The notes: a model not told the origin generated them from the sequence alone. DNA of 64,000 bases from Henckelia pumila (GCF_033568475.1 NC_133122.1:84157442-84221441), one strand, 5' to 3'. Counted from the stretch's first letter, positions 24,220 to 36,040 are shown. Numbers and translations are program-made.

Positions 24220-25393
24220 GATGCCGCCATCCCAAACCCTACACCCCTTTCTTCCGTTCCTCCCCTCAACAGCGCCCCCGATTTTCCCTGGTTTTATCAT
24301 CTCCCCAGCACTCTATATAAAAGGGAAAAAGTGTATTTTAATATTTTGATGTCCATGAGTTAAGCTAAAAATATTTGACATGGATATTGACACTAAAGAT
24401 TCCATGACAAGAAATTTGATGCCTAATCGAAATTAAAATAGGCTTTAAGAATTTCTATGGAGTTACCCCTTATATCATTATTTATTAAATAGAAAAATGG
24501 CGAACAAATGGTATACCATACAATAATTATATTTGAGGCCAATTACTAAAATGAAAGATTCAACATAATCATGCAAATAATAATAAAAGGAAGATATAAT
24601 TGATGATTAACAAAACATTGATGTACGTCAAGATTGAATATGTTGAAAGCATAGATAAATTATCAAGAAAAATGACAAATAATGTTGAAATACCTAATAA
24701 ATAACAAGAAATATACACAAATTTAACAAGTCATAAAATTAAAAAAAACATAAAATATAAAATTAGAATATGTATTCTCCGACATAGTTGGCTATATTTG
24801 TCTTTAACATATATATGTTTCAAAATCTTCAAGATAAACATCATCTTTAATTTAATCAGATATCTAATTAATACAAATAAAATGTTCTCACATACGAAGC
24901 ATGTGTTTCTTACTAGTATATTTTAAAGACGGGAAATACATTTCATATGGTTGTTTTATGGTAAACTGGTAATAGAGTGTGAAATAGAATTTGGCCTGGT
25001 TATTGCAGCTAAATTAATGAGATATTGAGTTGGAGTACCCACTGTTTAGTACAAAGAATGAGATACCCAAAATATAATATGTTATATGATTATTAAAATA
25101 TATATTAAATATAAAATAATTTATGTAGTGTAATTAATTGAATGATGTATGGTGTATAGGGTTAGTGTGAGTCATCAACACCAAACAGTAATAAATCAGT
25201 CCATCCGTCAAGGGATAATTTCAACCTATAAGGGGATTATTAGTTTAGATTTAATGCGAAATTCAACACCATTGAGTCTGATTTTGTAGTAGAAAATATT
25301 CAAAGTATTAATGAGAATCTCATATAGGAGAGCATTAAAAGTTAAAACTAAGACAAACTGAGTCCTTTGTTTCATATAATCTAAGCTGTAAAT
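24220..25393. other. AT-rich spacer between LTR and copy B
   Basis: The first 80 bases are CT-rich and GC-richer, like the segment left of the solo LTR, so both may be one interrupted host sequence. The rest is AT-rich with no gene or element I can define. Confidence 0.35.
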
Positions 25394-25402
25394 GACAATG
25401 AG

Positions 25403-25560
25403 AGGAAAAATTCCAAATTTAGTCCTCTTTGTTTAGGCATATTCTCAAATTAGTCCATTTTCTTTTTAATAACCCGATTTAGTCCCTTTTGTTTCAAAAC
25501 TTTTTCCAATTTAGTTTAAATTCTCATTTTACCCTTTTTTCTATTTTTATTTTCTTTTTT
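25403..25560 (-). repeat. Terminal repeat at the 3' end of copy B
   Basis: Begins AGGAAAAATTCCAAATTTAG and has three further phrases AATTTAGTCC/AAATTAGTCC/GATTTAGTCC. The right-hand end of copy B, reverse-complemented, has the same kind of phrases in the same order. Confidence 0.65.
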
Positions 25561-25887
25561 CTTTTTTTCCCCAACATATCATGCTTCCATTAAATAAACT
25601 AAGTCGTGTATATTTTTGACCAAAATACTGTCGGGTTGTATCAACTGGATTTTAAAGACTGTTCCTCACAGCCTAATCATGACATAGTCGCAATCGATGA
25701 TTCCTATCACAGATTCTTTCAATAGCATCTAGCATAGCCTTGTCTCGTTATACCTCAGGGGTATGGTAATAGAATTACTTTTTAAATGAAATATACATGA
25801 AAAGGACAAAAGCATGGAATTTTATTCCGACATACTAAATATTATTACAATAGTAACCCCCCTGTAGAGGAAGATCTTACTGGTTTA

Positions 25888-26008
25888 GCTACTTATAGTA
25901 GCGTAAAATACAACATACATAAACTTGAAACAAAATATTACAATTTTATTTTGAAGAAAATGAAGAGAATGATCGATGTCTTTGTCTTCCTTCTGCTTGG
26001 CATTTATA
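25888..26008 (-). promoter_or_regulatory. Copy B TATA box and conserved leader hairpin
   Basis: TATAAAT is at 26008-26002 (minus). Downstream come a CATCGATCATTC block shared with copy A and the hairpin GCTACTATAAGTAGC (25902-25888) followed by TAAACCAGT. Confidence 0.65.
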
Positions 26009-27036
26009 GTAGTCTATCTTGGATTTGAAATCCGGACTTCAAACTTATGGATTACTCCTTATTATTGTTGACCAGTTGTTCTGATGAATTATTGCTGGCA
26101 ACATCTTTTTTCGGGTGGTCCTGAGTAGTTCAACACATCTAGCGGTGGTTGAGTCACATGTATTTTTTGTCGGAAATTTTTTTGCTTTTGAGGTCCCCGA
26201 GGAAAATACTTTTGTATGGTCCCTCTCCATTTGGATTAGTTTCTGCAACATGTTTTTGGTCAGATCTTGGTCGAAAACCTTTCCCAAATTTTGGATCCTT
26301 TTTGTTCGGGTAATCTGGGCTTTTTTTAATCTATCTTTCGATGTGAGCCATGTGGCAAAATGTTCGGCGAGATTCTTTACTCTCTGGTAGCTTGCTGTTT
26401 CACATAATATTTATTTTCTTTTCAAATGCTTCTTCTATAAAACCTGTAGTTTTTTATGTCATCATGTATAACAGAAAAGATCCGTTGATGATGTCTTCTT
26501 CACTAAGTGTGGCAACCAGGGGCATGTCTTCTGCTGGAGGGTCCTTAATAAATTTTTGAGGGTTTACCTCCGGCCTCCTAAGTTTGATGAAATGAAAGGC
26601 TTCATGTAAGCCTTTCTCAGGTGGTTCTGGTGCTGTACTGAAAAAGTATAGTTCCAGAATATATCCTCTAGACAAATAATCATTATTTTCCCACGCTTCA
26701 TGTACTGCTTCCTGGATCCATTTTGGTAATAATGTTATCTTCGGGAAACCTGATAAGGTGGTATAAACCGAGGAAGGGCCCCCAAATCATACCATAGTTC
26801 AACATCCTTTGTATGGGTGTGACGCCCAAGGATAATAAGAGGACGGGGAGTGATCGCCGGTGCCAAGAGATTGCATGGACAAGGAGCGGCACCTGGCAGG
26901 ATTCTAGGCAAAGGGAGATATGAATGAATCGATCTCATACCAAAATGAGAGGGATTATGAGACTGTGTAGGTATGAGACTGCACAGTTGAGGAGGGCTTA
27001 AAAGATTTGATAGGTACTACTCATATCACGAAAGTG

Positions 27037-27569
27037 CAGGGGCGGACCCATGTAGGGTCCAGGGGGGCATGCCCCCTCCCTCCCCCCTCAAATTTTTTTT
27101 AAAAATTATTAGTTTATACTTATATTAATTTGTTAATAAAATAAAATATGATACATATTAATTTTAAATAATATTGATGTATTATATTCCAAAGAAAATA
27201 TGTTTAATAACTCATCAAATAATTGTATAATGAATTATTATGAATTGATTATAATGTTTTAACTTTTCTGGCCGCCTTTAGTTGATATAAAATGCACATT
27301 CATGATTGTTTTATAAATTGTATCGAATAACGGAGCCAGATTTTTATCTCTATCCAAACTAAAATTTTCTAAGCTCTCTATTTTTTATGTGTTGAGCTTT
27401 TATCTTTTATTTTTAAAATTGTCACGGGGATATTGACAAAGTTGACTAAATTTAATGTATAAAATATAGGAAAAAAAATTAGGTCGCCCAAGCGACCACC
27501 CGGGCGGAACAAAACATGGCTTCGTTCGTAATTTTGCCCCCCTGACCAAATTTTCTGGGTCCGCCCCTG
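27037..27569. mobile_element. Non-autonomous hAT element, 533 bp
   Basis: Terminal inverted repeats CAGGGGCGGACCCA match for 14 bases. The 8-bp target duplication CGAAAGTG is perfect (27029-27036 and 27570-27577). No transposase frame. It sits in the 5' LTR of the TRIM and is absent from the 3' LTR, so it came later. Confidence 0.95.
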
Positions 27570-27587
27570 CGAAAGTGCATATTTTTT

Positions 27588-27690
27588 TCGGGAGCTCATC
27601 ACATAAGAACTCCAAAGTTAAGTGTGCTTTAATTGGGGCAATTATAGGATGGATGACCCCTTGGGAAGTTTCCCATGGTGCGTGTGAGTG
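27588..27690 (+). other. 5S-rRNA-like segment in TRIM 5' LTR
   Basis: CATCACATAAGAACTCCAAA-GTTAAGTGTGCTT followed about 25 bases on by AGGATGGATGACCCCTTGGG corresponds to the central and 3' parts of plant 5S rRNA, including A-box- and C-box-like promoter parts. It is LTR-internal and diverged, not a 5S gene. A matching copy lies at about 28065-28155. Confidence 0.8.
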
Positions 27691-27759
27691 AGAAAATAAG
27701 CACGCTGGAAAGACCCATCTTGATACATTATGGATAGTCCTTGAATCTGAGGCATTACA

Positions 27760-27829
27760 GTTGGTATCAGAGTCGACCTCTCTTAGTACGGTATGGTTCG
27801 GGGACAAACCACGTGGAAGCTGGCGGGCA
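27760..27829 (+). promoter_or_regulatory. TRIM internal region with tRNA-iMet primer site
   Basis: TTGGTATCAGAGTC follows the 5' LTR by one base, the normal place for the primer site. The 3' end of the 70-bp internal part, GGAAGCTGGCGGGCA, is purine-rich and takes the place of the polypurine tract. Confidence 0.85.
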
Positions 27830-28229
27830 TGTGATGATCGGGGCTAATAAGAGGGCAGGAAGTGATTGCTAGTGCCAAGAGGTTGCACGGACAAGGAGCG
27901 GCTCCTGGCAGGCTTCTAGGAGAAGGAAGACATGAATAAACCGATCTCGTACCAGAATGAGATGGATTCTAAGACTGTGTAGGTATGGGACTGCACAGTT
28001 GAGGAGGGTTTAAAATATTTGATAGATACTACTCATTTCATGAAGGTGCATCTTATTTCGGGAGCTCATCACATAAGAACTTCAAAGTTAAGCATTCTTG
28101 ACTTGGGACAATTATAGGATGGGTGATCCCCTGGAAAGTTTTCCCAGGGTGCGTGTGAGTAAAGACATAAGCACGCTGGAAAGACTCGTCTAATACAGTG
28201 AGGATAGTCATCGAATCTGAGGCGTTACA
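27830..28229 (+). repeat. 3' LTR of the TRIM
   Basis: 400 bp, TGTGATGATC to GGCGTTACA, matching the 5' LTR over its length with scattered substitutions, and carrying its own 5S-like part at 28065-28155. Confidence 0.85.
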
Positions 28230-28859
28230 ATGGGTGTTGTGTTTCATCCACATCCTTGGATATTTTCCTACAACATCAACCCAACTTGTAGCCGTATTAA
28301 TTCCTGCTCCATTTTTTAATTTCTCCCAAGTCTGTTGATATATCTGAAATGGAGAAATCGTAGTTTTTTTTAGTATCAACCTTAGTTTTTCCTTTCTCAA
28401 TTTGAATTCTAAGGTTGATCTCTCCCTCTTGAATCCCAGAGGTGAAGAGTTGACTAGATGGTTCGAGATAAAGATATTGAGCCTCAATTTTTTCTTGGGT
28501 CAACTCATCCAAAAATGATCCCGACTTAGCATTGTGCTAGGGGTACTTGAATCTCCTGCTTTAGTTATAAAGTACTATACTCGAAAACTCTTTTTTTGTG
28601 AAACCAGTAGTTTTTGAATAGACTGGAGGATCGGCTTTTGAAATACAGACCATAACTGAGTGTAAGCCAATATGCATCATGTGATTCGATTAGAGATAGT
28701 TCTTTTATTAATTTGTTGTAGCCTACCTGCCACTTCCACATTTAGGGAAAGCTTATTGAACTCGTTTTGAATCATTTCAAGGTGTTCCCTCAAATGCCTC
28801 TGAATTTTCATGATGACATCAACATCAACGTTGTCCATCCCTTCTTAAGGAATCTGCAA

Positions 28860-30820
28860 GAATATTTCATGATATCTGATAATAACAATATCAAAAATAT
28901 AATTTTGACATAAATATTGTCATCTTAATAATCTAACTTTTTCTGGTTTAGATCCAATTTTATTGTTTAAGAAGACTTTAACCAGTGTATTATCAAATTT
29001 AAAGTAAATTTCTTAGCAAGCAAGAATAATGGATAGTTTTCAAAGGCCTATTTCACCGCCAAAAATTCTTTTTTGTTGATATGCCATCTTGCTACCTCTA
29101 CATATGAGAATAGACCAGTGCAGTATCAACATGGTTGTTCTCAACTGGTGTGAGCTTTGTAAGAACCGCTGCCCATCAATGATCACTAGCATCTGTGCAT
29201 AACATTAGTTCATCTTCATCTTGAGGGATAGCCTTTTTTTGGGAGATCTTGCAAATCTCTTTTAATTGGCTAAGGCCCTTATTGTGGTGTTCTGTCCATA
29301 CAAATCTAGCATCCTTGTTTAGTAATGGATTGAATATTTTTTTGTGTTTTGCTATATTTTTAATTAACATTCCATCAAAATTAACAACTCCAATGAAGCT
29401 TTAGAGTTGCTTCTTTTCTTTGAGATTCTCCGAAAAATTCTGCACATTTTCTACAATATGTTTTTGCAGAATTATTTCTGATTCATCTAATTCTACTCCA
29501 AGAAATTCAATTTTTCTTGTAGTAATGGCTGCTTTCTTTTCGGACAAAACCAGTATTTCTTTCTTAAAAACTTTAGAGAAAATTTCTAAATGTTTTATAT
29601 GTTCATTCATATTTTTTGATGCTATTAAAATATAAAAAATATAAACAAACATAAACTCAAGATCATATTTAAATAAATTATTCATTTTCATATGAAATAT
29701 TTAAGATGCATTAGGCAATCTTATCGGTAATACTTCCCAAATATAATGACCTTGTGGTGTGAAGAAAGCTGTGAATTTCTTGCTTTCCTCTTTCATCCAA
29801 ATATGATAAAATCCGGACTTATAATAAAATTTAGAGAACACTTTTGTGTTGCATAAACAACTGATTAAGTCATCTCTACTTGGTATGAATTCAATCAAAT
29901 TCCAAGATTTTATTTATTTCTTAGTAACTAATTACTAAGTTGGGTTTGTTTCTTTTGATTCCACCATGATTTCTTACCAGAAAGCCCGGACTGTTATATG
30001 GTGATACTATTGCTTTTATTAAATAAAGATCCAAATATTTCTTGATAATAATCTTCATATCCTTTTGATCAATTATGTTCATCGGGATAGTGTTGCACCC
30101 AACATACTCATACCCTTTGCCTCCCTTAATTTTAATGATGGCTTGGATTTGGTTTATTTCCCACCATGTCAGGATATCTTCATTGTAATTTTGTTTAATC
30201 CTCCTCTTGGCATCTTCTAGGGATACATTTGTTTTCATCTCTACTTCCTTTTGGTGTAAATCTATCTTAAGAAACTCTACTTCTTCTGGTTGGATTTCCT
30301 GCTCTGTTCTTATTTGGAGCATTGTTCCCCAAACCTTCTGGAGTCTTTTATTTTTGGGTGTAGAAGTTTTTCTTCATCACTACGCTTATTGCGAAACTAA
30401 ATTGTATTTTTTTGTGTAAAATGTCTCCATTAGTCTTTGGACTATGATTTTGTGATCACACGATGTTGTGAACATTAATCTCTCAGTTTTGTTTTCTTAA
30501 TTATAGGATTTAAACATTTGTAGGAAATTATTTACTATCAAGATGTATGCTCTTGTATCTTGAAAATAAATTGGTGGTGTCTTCACCTTATACCAAGGTG
30601 TTTGACCAGCTCCACCAATTAAAATTTTAGTTTTCTTAATCCATTTGCATAGGATTAAGATTTTTTTTGAGAAATCGCGTCCAACTATTTGAGGCAATTT
30701 ATCTTCCAGTTCATTTGGAAAAAAATTCTTCTTTTTGCTGTACAGATTCCAGCTACTGAGTCAATATAAACAACAAAATATTTTGTTTTATATTGTTAAT
30801 ATAACATCCCAACCGAGATG
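28860..30820 (-). pseudogene. Copy B ORF3: protease, RT and RNase H remnants
   Basis: Protease remnant near 30790-30497 has YIDSVAG where copy A has YIDSGLG, so the active-site Gly is lost. RT pieces lie at 30322-29921 (YNSPGFLVRNH), 29898-29701 (KFYYKSGFYHI) and 29691-29401; the catalytic YIDD box is changed to YIFY (about 29640). The RNase H start CTDASD is at about 29180, then remnants to 28860. Stops and shifts are many. Two active sites damaged, in addition to frame loss, mark it as long decayed. Confidence 0.8.
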
Positions 30821-31050
30821 TATGTCAAGAATAGACTAGTAGTCATTGGATTTTTCACACCTTGTTCTCTGCCACAAATTCCATTCTATTTTCTAGACGT
30901 TTCCAAGTTTTATGTTCCTCAAGAAACTCTAAACCTAAAACTAGTTGATCTAGTTCAATTCCTGAAACAGCTTGAATATAAACCTCCAAGTTTTTAATAT
31001 TTATTACCCCTTGGTAGGTTCATATTATTGGTTGTTCCAAATAATATATA
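30820..31050 (-). pseudogene. Copy B ORF2 C-terminal fragment
   Basis: Matches the end of copy A ORF2 (around 15080-15260 there): the shared stretch runs from a CCTACCAAGG phrase to GATCAACTAGTTTTAGG and AAAC-TTGGAAACG. The upstream part of ORF2 is missing and the sequence ends at TA repeats beside the hAT end at 31054. Confidence 0.7.
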
Positions 31051-31269
31051 TATCAATGTTCTATAAAGCACTAGACGGTAGGCCGACGGCGACCCACTGT
31101 CTAGCCGGTTTTTTTTAAGTCTAAATATAAATATCTTGGGATATTAATGAGTTTTACTATAAAATATATTTTTTTATGTCTTATGTTTTTCAGTTTTTGT
31201 ATGAAATTATTATAAAATTTTAGCAACAATAATAATATAGATATTAATACAAAATTAGAAGTCTAAACT

Positions 31270-33356
31270 TCTAATTCTTCATGTTCATCACCATATTTTT
31301 TCAGCACTTCCTTTGTATCGGATTCAAATTCAAAATCCATGATTTCTTCCTCCTCTTCATCCGATACAATTTTTTCTTCGCGAAGTTCCCTTACATATTC
31401 AACATTTGTTTCAACATCTTCATCTCCACCATCAACAATCTATCTTTGTGTCATAGTTGCTTCACTATCAAGTAGCACATGCACTTTTTTTCTTTTTAAC
31501 TTCTCTTATTGTTGATGATTTTGGCATTGAATTGAACATAGACTAAAATTTTCAACCTTCCTGTATCTAGTACATTTTTTTATTTGTATGGATCTACATT
31601 TAAAAAATATTATATTGAAATATTGAATACATACTTAAAAGTTAAATAATTAGAATTTAGAACACAATAAGTAATTAAGTACTTAACCTCTCAAAAGTAC
31701 TCCAATTTCTTTCACAACCGAAAGAACTTGCATTTAAAGAAAGGATTCATTTGGTCATGTTGCAATGTAGGTACACCATTTCCATCCAACTAAAAAAATA
31801 AAAATTTGTCAATTCAGAAACAAACAAAAAAAATATAGAAATTACAAAATAAAGTAAAAAATTGTAAATTAATACTTAGTTCTTACTTGAATCATATTTC
31901 TCATCATTGTTTGCACATCCCGTCTTATCCAATGCTCTGCCAAATCCACCCTATTTGTTGATATACTTCAACAAATCCACATTTACTATCTCACTTTGGC
32001 TATCAATATCATCCGGAAAGAAATGATTCAACACATGTGAAAAATCCTTCTGTGACCACTTCTTCATTCCTATGCTCCGGTCATTGAAGGGGTAATAAGG
32101 GTTCAAGAGGTAGGCGTCCACATATAGTGGAGTATCAAGCCGATTACGACTTTTCTCATCAATAACATCAATGATTGGATGATAGTGAATCTCTTGATTT
32201 TTGAATGCCACTTTAATCTCATTTATCTCGCTAAGTAATTCTCCATACAAAAAACTCATAGGTGGTTTCTTATCCCCATAAACAAGACGAAGCACCTTAA
32301 CTAAAAGTGCAAACACATTCAAGAAAAATCTTACCCCATTCCAAAAATAGGCACTCAAAGCGGTATTATATGTCGCCTTTCCCTTTACACTCTCTGAATG
32401 TTTTCATACATTCTATTTTTCACTAGCAACCATAGCTCTGAGTTCACTTTTATTCTCCATCAAGCTTTGAAAAGTTAGAAAAACGGTTGTAAATCTTGTT
32501 ACTCCGGGCCTCACAATGTCTCTTTTATTAGTGAACTTTCTCATCATTGAAAATGTCTTGTTATGTGCATAAACGAAGATGATGAAGCCTTTTCCTTCTC
32601 AATCACCCCTTTGAATTTAGGTTGGTTCTCAATTCCTTGAAGCATAAGATTCACGGTATGAGTTTCATATGAATTTCAAAATATATGTGGCCTCTTATCC
32701 TTCAACAAATCTTTCGCCACCACATTATTTGAAGCATTATCCGTTACCACTTGAACTATATATTGTGGCCAACTTCTTCAATACCCTTATCCACATATTA
32801 AAAAATATAATTCCCAGTGTGTGCTTCATCCTATGCTTCTCTAGAAGAAAGTAAAGTCGTGTCTTCTTTACAATTGACACACAAATACATGATACTTCTT
32901 ATTTTTCTGTCGGTCCAAGCATCGTCAAAATTGAGCAACCATTCAAAACCCATTCTTCTTCATGTTTTTTCAATAGATTTTTAGTTCTATCTACCTCTTC
33001 CTTCAATAAGGGCTCCCTTAATAGATATTGAGTTGGAGGACAATAACCAAATCCAAATTGACCAACCTCTTCAATACCAGACTCATACAACCATCGGGAC
33101 AAATATTGGTGCACACTATGTGTTCTTTGCTTCCAAAGTGCATCAATAATATTTCTTTTTTTTTTTGTTTTCCTACTCAATGAAGAATCTAAATCAATGT
33201 TAGTTGCAAATCGATCCATAGGGCCAATAGTAAGTGGGTTTCTTCTTGTCCCTAGACTCCCTTCTTCTTCTTTATATTCTTCAAGAACAAATTCTTCTCT
33301 CACCACAACTTCATTATTATTATTTAGTTTCTTTTTTATTTTTGCTTCTTCAATTG
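31270..33356 (-). pseudogene. hAT transposase, central and C-terminal part
   Basis: From 33306 the frame reads the region after the BED finger: RNPLTIGPMDRF, then DALWKQRTHSVHQYLSRW, GFGYCPPTQYLLREPLL and KKHEEEWVLNGCSI, a pattern of the DUF659 part of plant hAT transposases. Below 32899 the catalytic domain is recognisable but has many stops; 32358-31951 is open (LRLVYGDKKPPMSFLYGE ... HPIIDVID). The part near 31730 recalls the hAT C-terminal dimerisation region (GVPTLQH, then RN-S-F), and 31500-31270 encodes an acidic tail. Transposase cuts and reinserts the element; this copy cannot be active. Confidence 0.75.
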
Positions 33357-33361
33357 CATTC

Positions 33362-33522
33362 TATTGGAATATATTCTATATCTTGGAATATATTCTATAT
33401 TTCTGTATATTTTGTATTTTGTATTTTTCTTTTATCTCTTAGGTTTTCTAGTTGTATGAAAATATGTCTTGTATTCATTCTTGAGAATATATCAAAGTAA
33501 TATTATTCTATCAGTTTATACA
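33362..33522 (+). repeat. 5' LTR of copia C
   Basis: TATTGG (from TGTTGG) to TTTATACA, 161 bp. The phrase GGAATATATTCTATAT occurs twice near its start, an 18-base-scale duplication not seen in the 3' LTR. Confidence 0.88.
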
Positions 33523-33536
33523 TGGTATCACGAGCC
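33523..33536 (+). promoter_or_regulatory. Primer binding site of copia C
   Basis: TGGTATCACGAGCC, directly after the LTR, matches the tRNA-iMet site TGGTATCAGAGCC with one inserted C. Confidence 0.85.
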
Positions 33537-33628
33537 TCTGGAATACTCCACTTAAATATCCCTAACCCTAATACACGAAGCAGCCGCCGCCAACCTCCCT
33601 CTTCGCCGAGCTACCTCCTCCGTTTCCC

Positions 33629-34590
33629 ATGGCCACCGCCACCACTCCAGCTGCTGCCCCTGTCACTCCGATATCCTTCAATGCTGCTGCTCATGCGCTT
33701 TTAAAGCTGACCTCCTCCAACTTTCTCTCATGGCGTCTGCATTTCACGACCCTCCTTACTGATCATGGTCTTCTTGGATTTGTTGATGGTTCTCATCGCT
33801 GTTCAGCCAAATTTGTCACAACCGATACCACTACAACGCTGAATCATGCGTACACCTCCTGGATCCGCCAGTATCAACTGATATTGAATATTATAATTGG
33901 ATCACTATCTCCATCATTGATTCTGTTTATTGCTACTGCCACCACATCCGCATACACTTGGAACATCCTTGCCCTCACTTATGGCAAGCCCTCCCATGGG
34001 CGCACAACCCAGTTAAAGACGCAACTTCGCAATCCAATCAAGGGCTCTCAGTCCATCACCAAATTCATGCAGTTCATCAAATCCAAAGCTGATGAGCTGG
34101 CTCTCATGAATGCATTTGTTGACATCGAGGATCTCACCATCAAAGTTCTTCATGGTCTAGATGATGATTATAAGGAACTTGATCATGCTATTCAATCCTG
34201 CGATTCTGCAATCTCGTTTGAGGAGTTGCATGATAAGCTCCAAAATCATTAAGCTTATCTAGCTGCTCGCAGGGACAACCAGATCACACTTCCGGTCACC
34301 GCCAACTTGTTTGCCAGATCGGCTGGGGACTTCCGCCGTCCGCTGTCCGCCGCCGTTGCAAACAACCCCTCCGTCGCGCACCACCAACAAATCCACCACC
34401 CCGGCGGCTGGTCTTCATGGCATCCGCCACAATCATCCTCGTCAGCAAATGGTAAGCGTGTCCCATGACCTTATCTTGGGCGTTGTCAGCTCTGCGGTCG
34501 TCAGGGGCATTCCTCCAAACGCTTCTCAGATTTTCACTATTTGCCAGCTCCTGCGGCACCTTCTGGGTAGTCTTATTCCACCTTTAGTCC
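33629..34590 (+). pseudogene. Copia C gag
   Basis: The frame from ATG 33629 to TAA 34252 (207 residues) has a copia gag body: LTSSNFLSWRLHFTTLL near the start, LALTYGKPSHGRTTQLK in the middle, ALMNAFVDIEDL and VLHGLDDDYKEL. After the stop a Pro/His/Ser-rich linker and a zinc-knuckle remnant, CQLCGRQGHSSKR, continue to about 34560 but the fourth Cys is gone. Gag forms the particle. Confidence 0.85.
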
Positions 34591-34603
34591 TTCTGATTCC
34601 CCA

Positions 34604-36040
34604 GTGGCTTACTCGCTTGCACCGTCTTCTCCGTCTGACTGGATTCTTGACTCCGGCGCCACTCATCACGTGGCATCTGATCTTGTCAATTTCTCATTGC
34701 ATGACCCTTATGTGGGTTTTGATGGTGTAATTGTTGGTGACGGAACTGGTCTTCTCACCACTCACACAGGTTTTCTCTCACAACCCATTAATCCTGCTTT
34801 TCTTCAATTTACTCATGCCTTGTGTGTGCCCTCAATTCAGAAGAATCTTTTATCAGTTTCACAACTGTGTAAATCTAATGACGTCTTGGTTTTTTTTTCC
34901 TCTCTGCTTTTCAGGTGAAAGACCGTTGCACCGGGGCAATTCTCCATCAGGGTCCACTTAAAGACGGTGTCTACTCCTAGTATGCGCCCACACCGTCTTC
35001 ACCACTTGCATTTACTTCCTTATTTTGTGTCCCTGCCCATCTGGCATCATCGTTTAGGTCATCCATCTGATCGAGTCCTACGTCAATTAGTAGTGTCTAA
35101 GTCGTTGTCGTCCTTTAATTCTCTGTTGCGTCGTTTTAATTGCAACTCTTGCTAGTGCAATAAAAGTCATAAATTACATTTTCAAGATTCTTCATTATCC
35201 TCCCAATTTCCTCTTGAACTTATTTTTTCTGATGTCAGGACCTCCCCTGTTCTCTCTTGTGATGGCTATAAATAATATGTTAATTTTGTTGATCACTACA
35301 GCAAATATATTTGGCTTTATCCTTTAAAACATAATTCGGACGTTCTCCCTGTTTTTTGATATTTCAAGTCACTTGTGGAAAAACGTTTTGGTTGTCCCAT
35401 TCTCACCCTATTCACTGACTGGTGGTGAATTCCTTGCTCTCAAAGACATTCTTAGTCTGCATGAGATTTCTCATCTGCCACCCCTCCCCATACTCCTGAA
35501 CTCAATGGATTCGCTGAACGTTTTCATCGTCATGTTGTTGAGACTGGTCTAGCACTTCTCCATCATGCGTCTGCACCTACCAAGTTTTGGAATTTTGCCT
35601 TTGCTACAATAGTTTACCTAATCAATAGACTGCCTAAAATCAATTTGTCCTACCAATCGTCCTTCAAACACCTGCTCGATGTCCCCCCAAATCTCTCTAA
35701 ACTTCGTATCTTTGGTTGTCTTTGCCACCCCTGGCTTCACCAATATTCTTCCCACAAGCTTACTCAACGCTCATCACCTTGTGTCTTCCTTAGTTACTCC
35801 CTCAAGGAGAGTGCCTACCTGTCTTTTGAGTTCTCATCTGGCAAAATCTTCGTCTTGCGTCATGTTGTCTTTGTCGAGTCTGAATTTCCCTTAGCCAGTG
35901 GTGGTTTTGGTGCTGGTTCATCTCTGGGAGAAGCGTCTGATGTGCCGATGGAGGATTCCCTGGCTGCTGATCCTTCATTACCTTGTCCACTTGAGTCGTG
36001 CCCTGCGCCAAACACCTGCACCCCTGCTACACCACCCTAG
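34604..36040 (+). pseudogene. Copia C protease and integrase
   Basis: Protease signature Asp-Ser-Gly-Ala (WILDSGATHHVASD) lies at about 34640-34680, in a frame open to 34918. The GAG-pre-integrase His motif WHHRLGHPSDRVLRQL is at about 35040. Integrase residues follow (FSDV, FVDHYSKY) with stops at 35153, about 35271 and 35358 and one frameshift near 35424. The C-terminal integrase region is open at 35645-36040 (LRIFGCLCHPW). Confidence 0.82.

Larger units (their letters stand above)
26818..27759 (+). repeat. 5' LTR of the TRIM (with a hAT element inside)
   Basis: Its own length is about 401 bp after removing the 533-bp hAT element and one copy of its 8-bp duplication. It starts TGTGACGCCC and ends GAGGCATTACA. 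Confidence 0.85.
26818..28229 (+). mobile_element. 5S-rRNA-bearing TRIM retrotransposon (Cassandra-like)
   Basis: Two direct repeats of about 400 bp (26818-27759 with a later insertion, and 27830-28229) start TGTGA and end ATTACA/GTTACA. They flank only 70 bp of internal DNA. The target duplication is ATGGG (26813-26817 and 28230-28234). A tRNA-iMet primer site follows the left LTR. Each LTR holds a 5S-rRNA-like stretch in the sense direction. There is no coding region; such TRIMs are mobilised by enzymes of other elements. Without the insertion the element is 871 bp. The very short internal part suggests an internal deletion relative to typical Cassandra. Confidence 0.85.
26045..28838 (-). 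pseudogene. Copy B ORF4 (transactivator-like), split by a TRIM
   Basis: Starts at ATG 28838 with the same N-terminal pattern as copy A (acidic start, IMK-QRHLRE). The core SPFQIYQQTWEKL lies near 28340, then the TRIM at 26818-28229 splits the conserved core; KDVELWYDLGAL resumes at about 26805, then SRGYILELYFFS (26675) and the C-terminal Lys-rich part to 26045. Several stops and shifts occur besides the insertion. Role is as for copy A, by position and pattern. Confidence 0.7.

Noticed and set aside
27588..28155. Two 5S-like stretches considered as functional 5S rRNA genes
   Set aside because: They are diverged, lack the conserved 5' part of 5S, and each is inside an LTR of the same TRIM.
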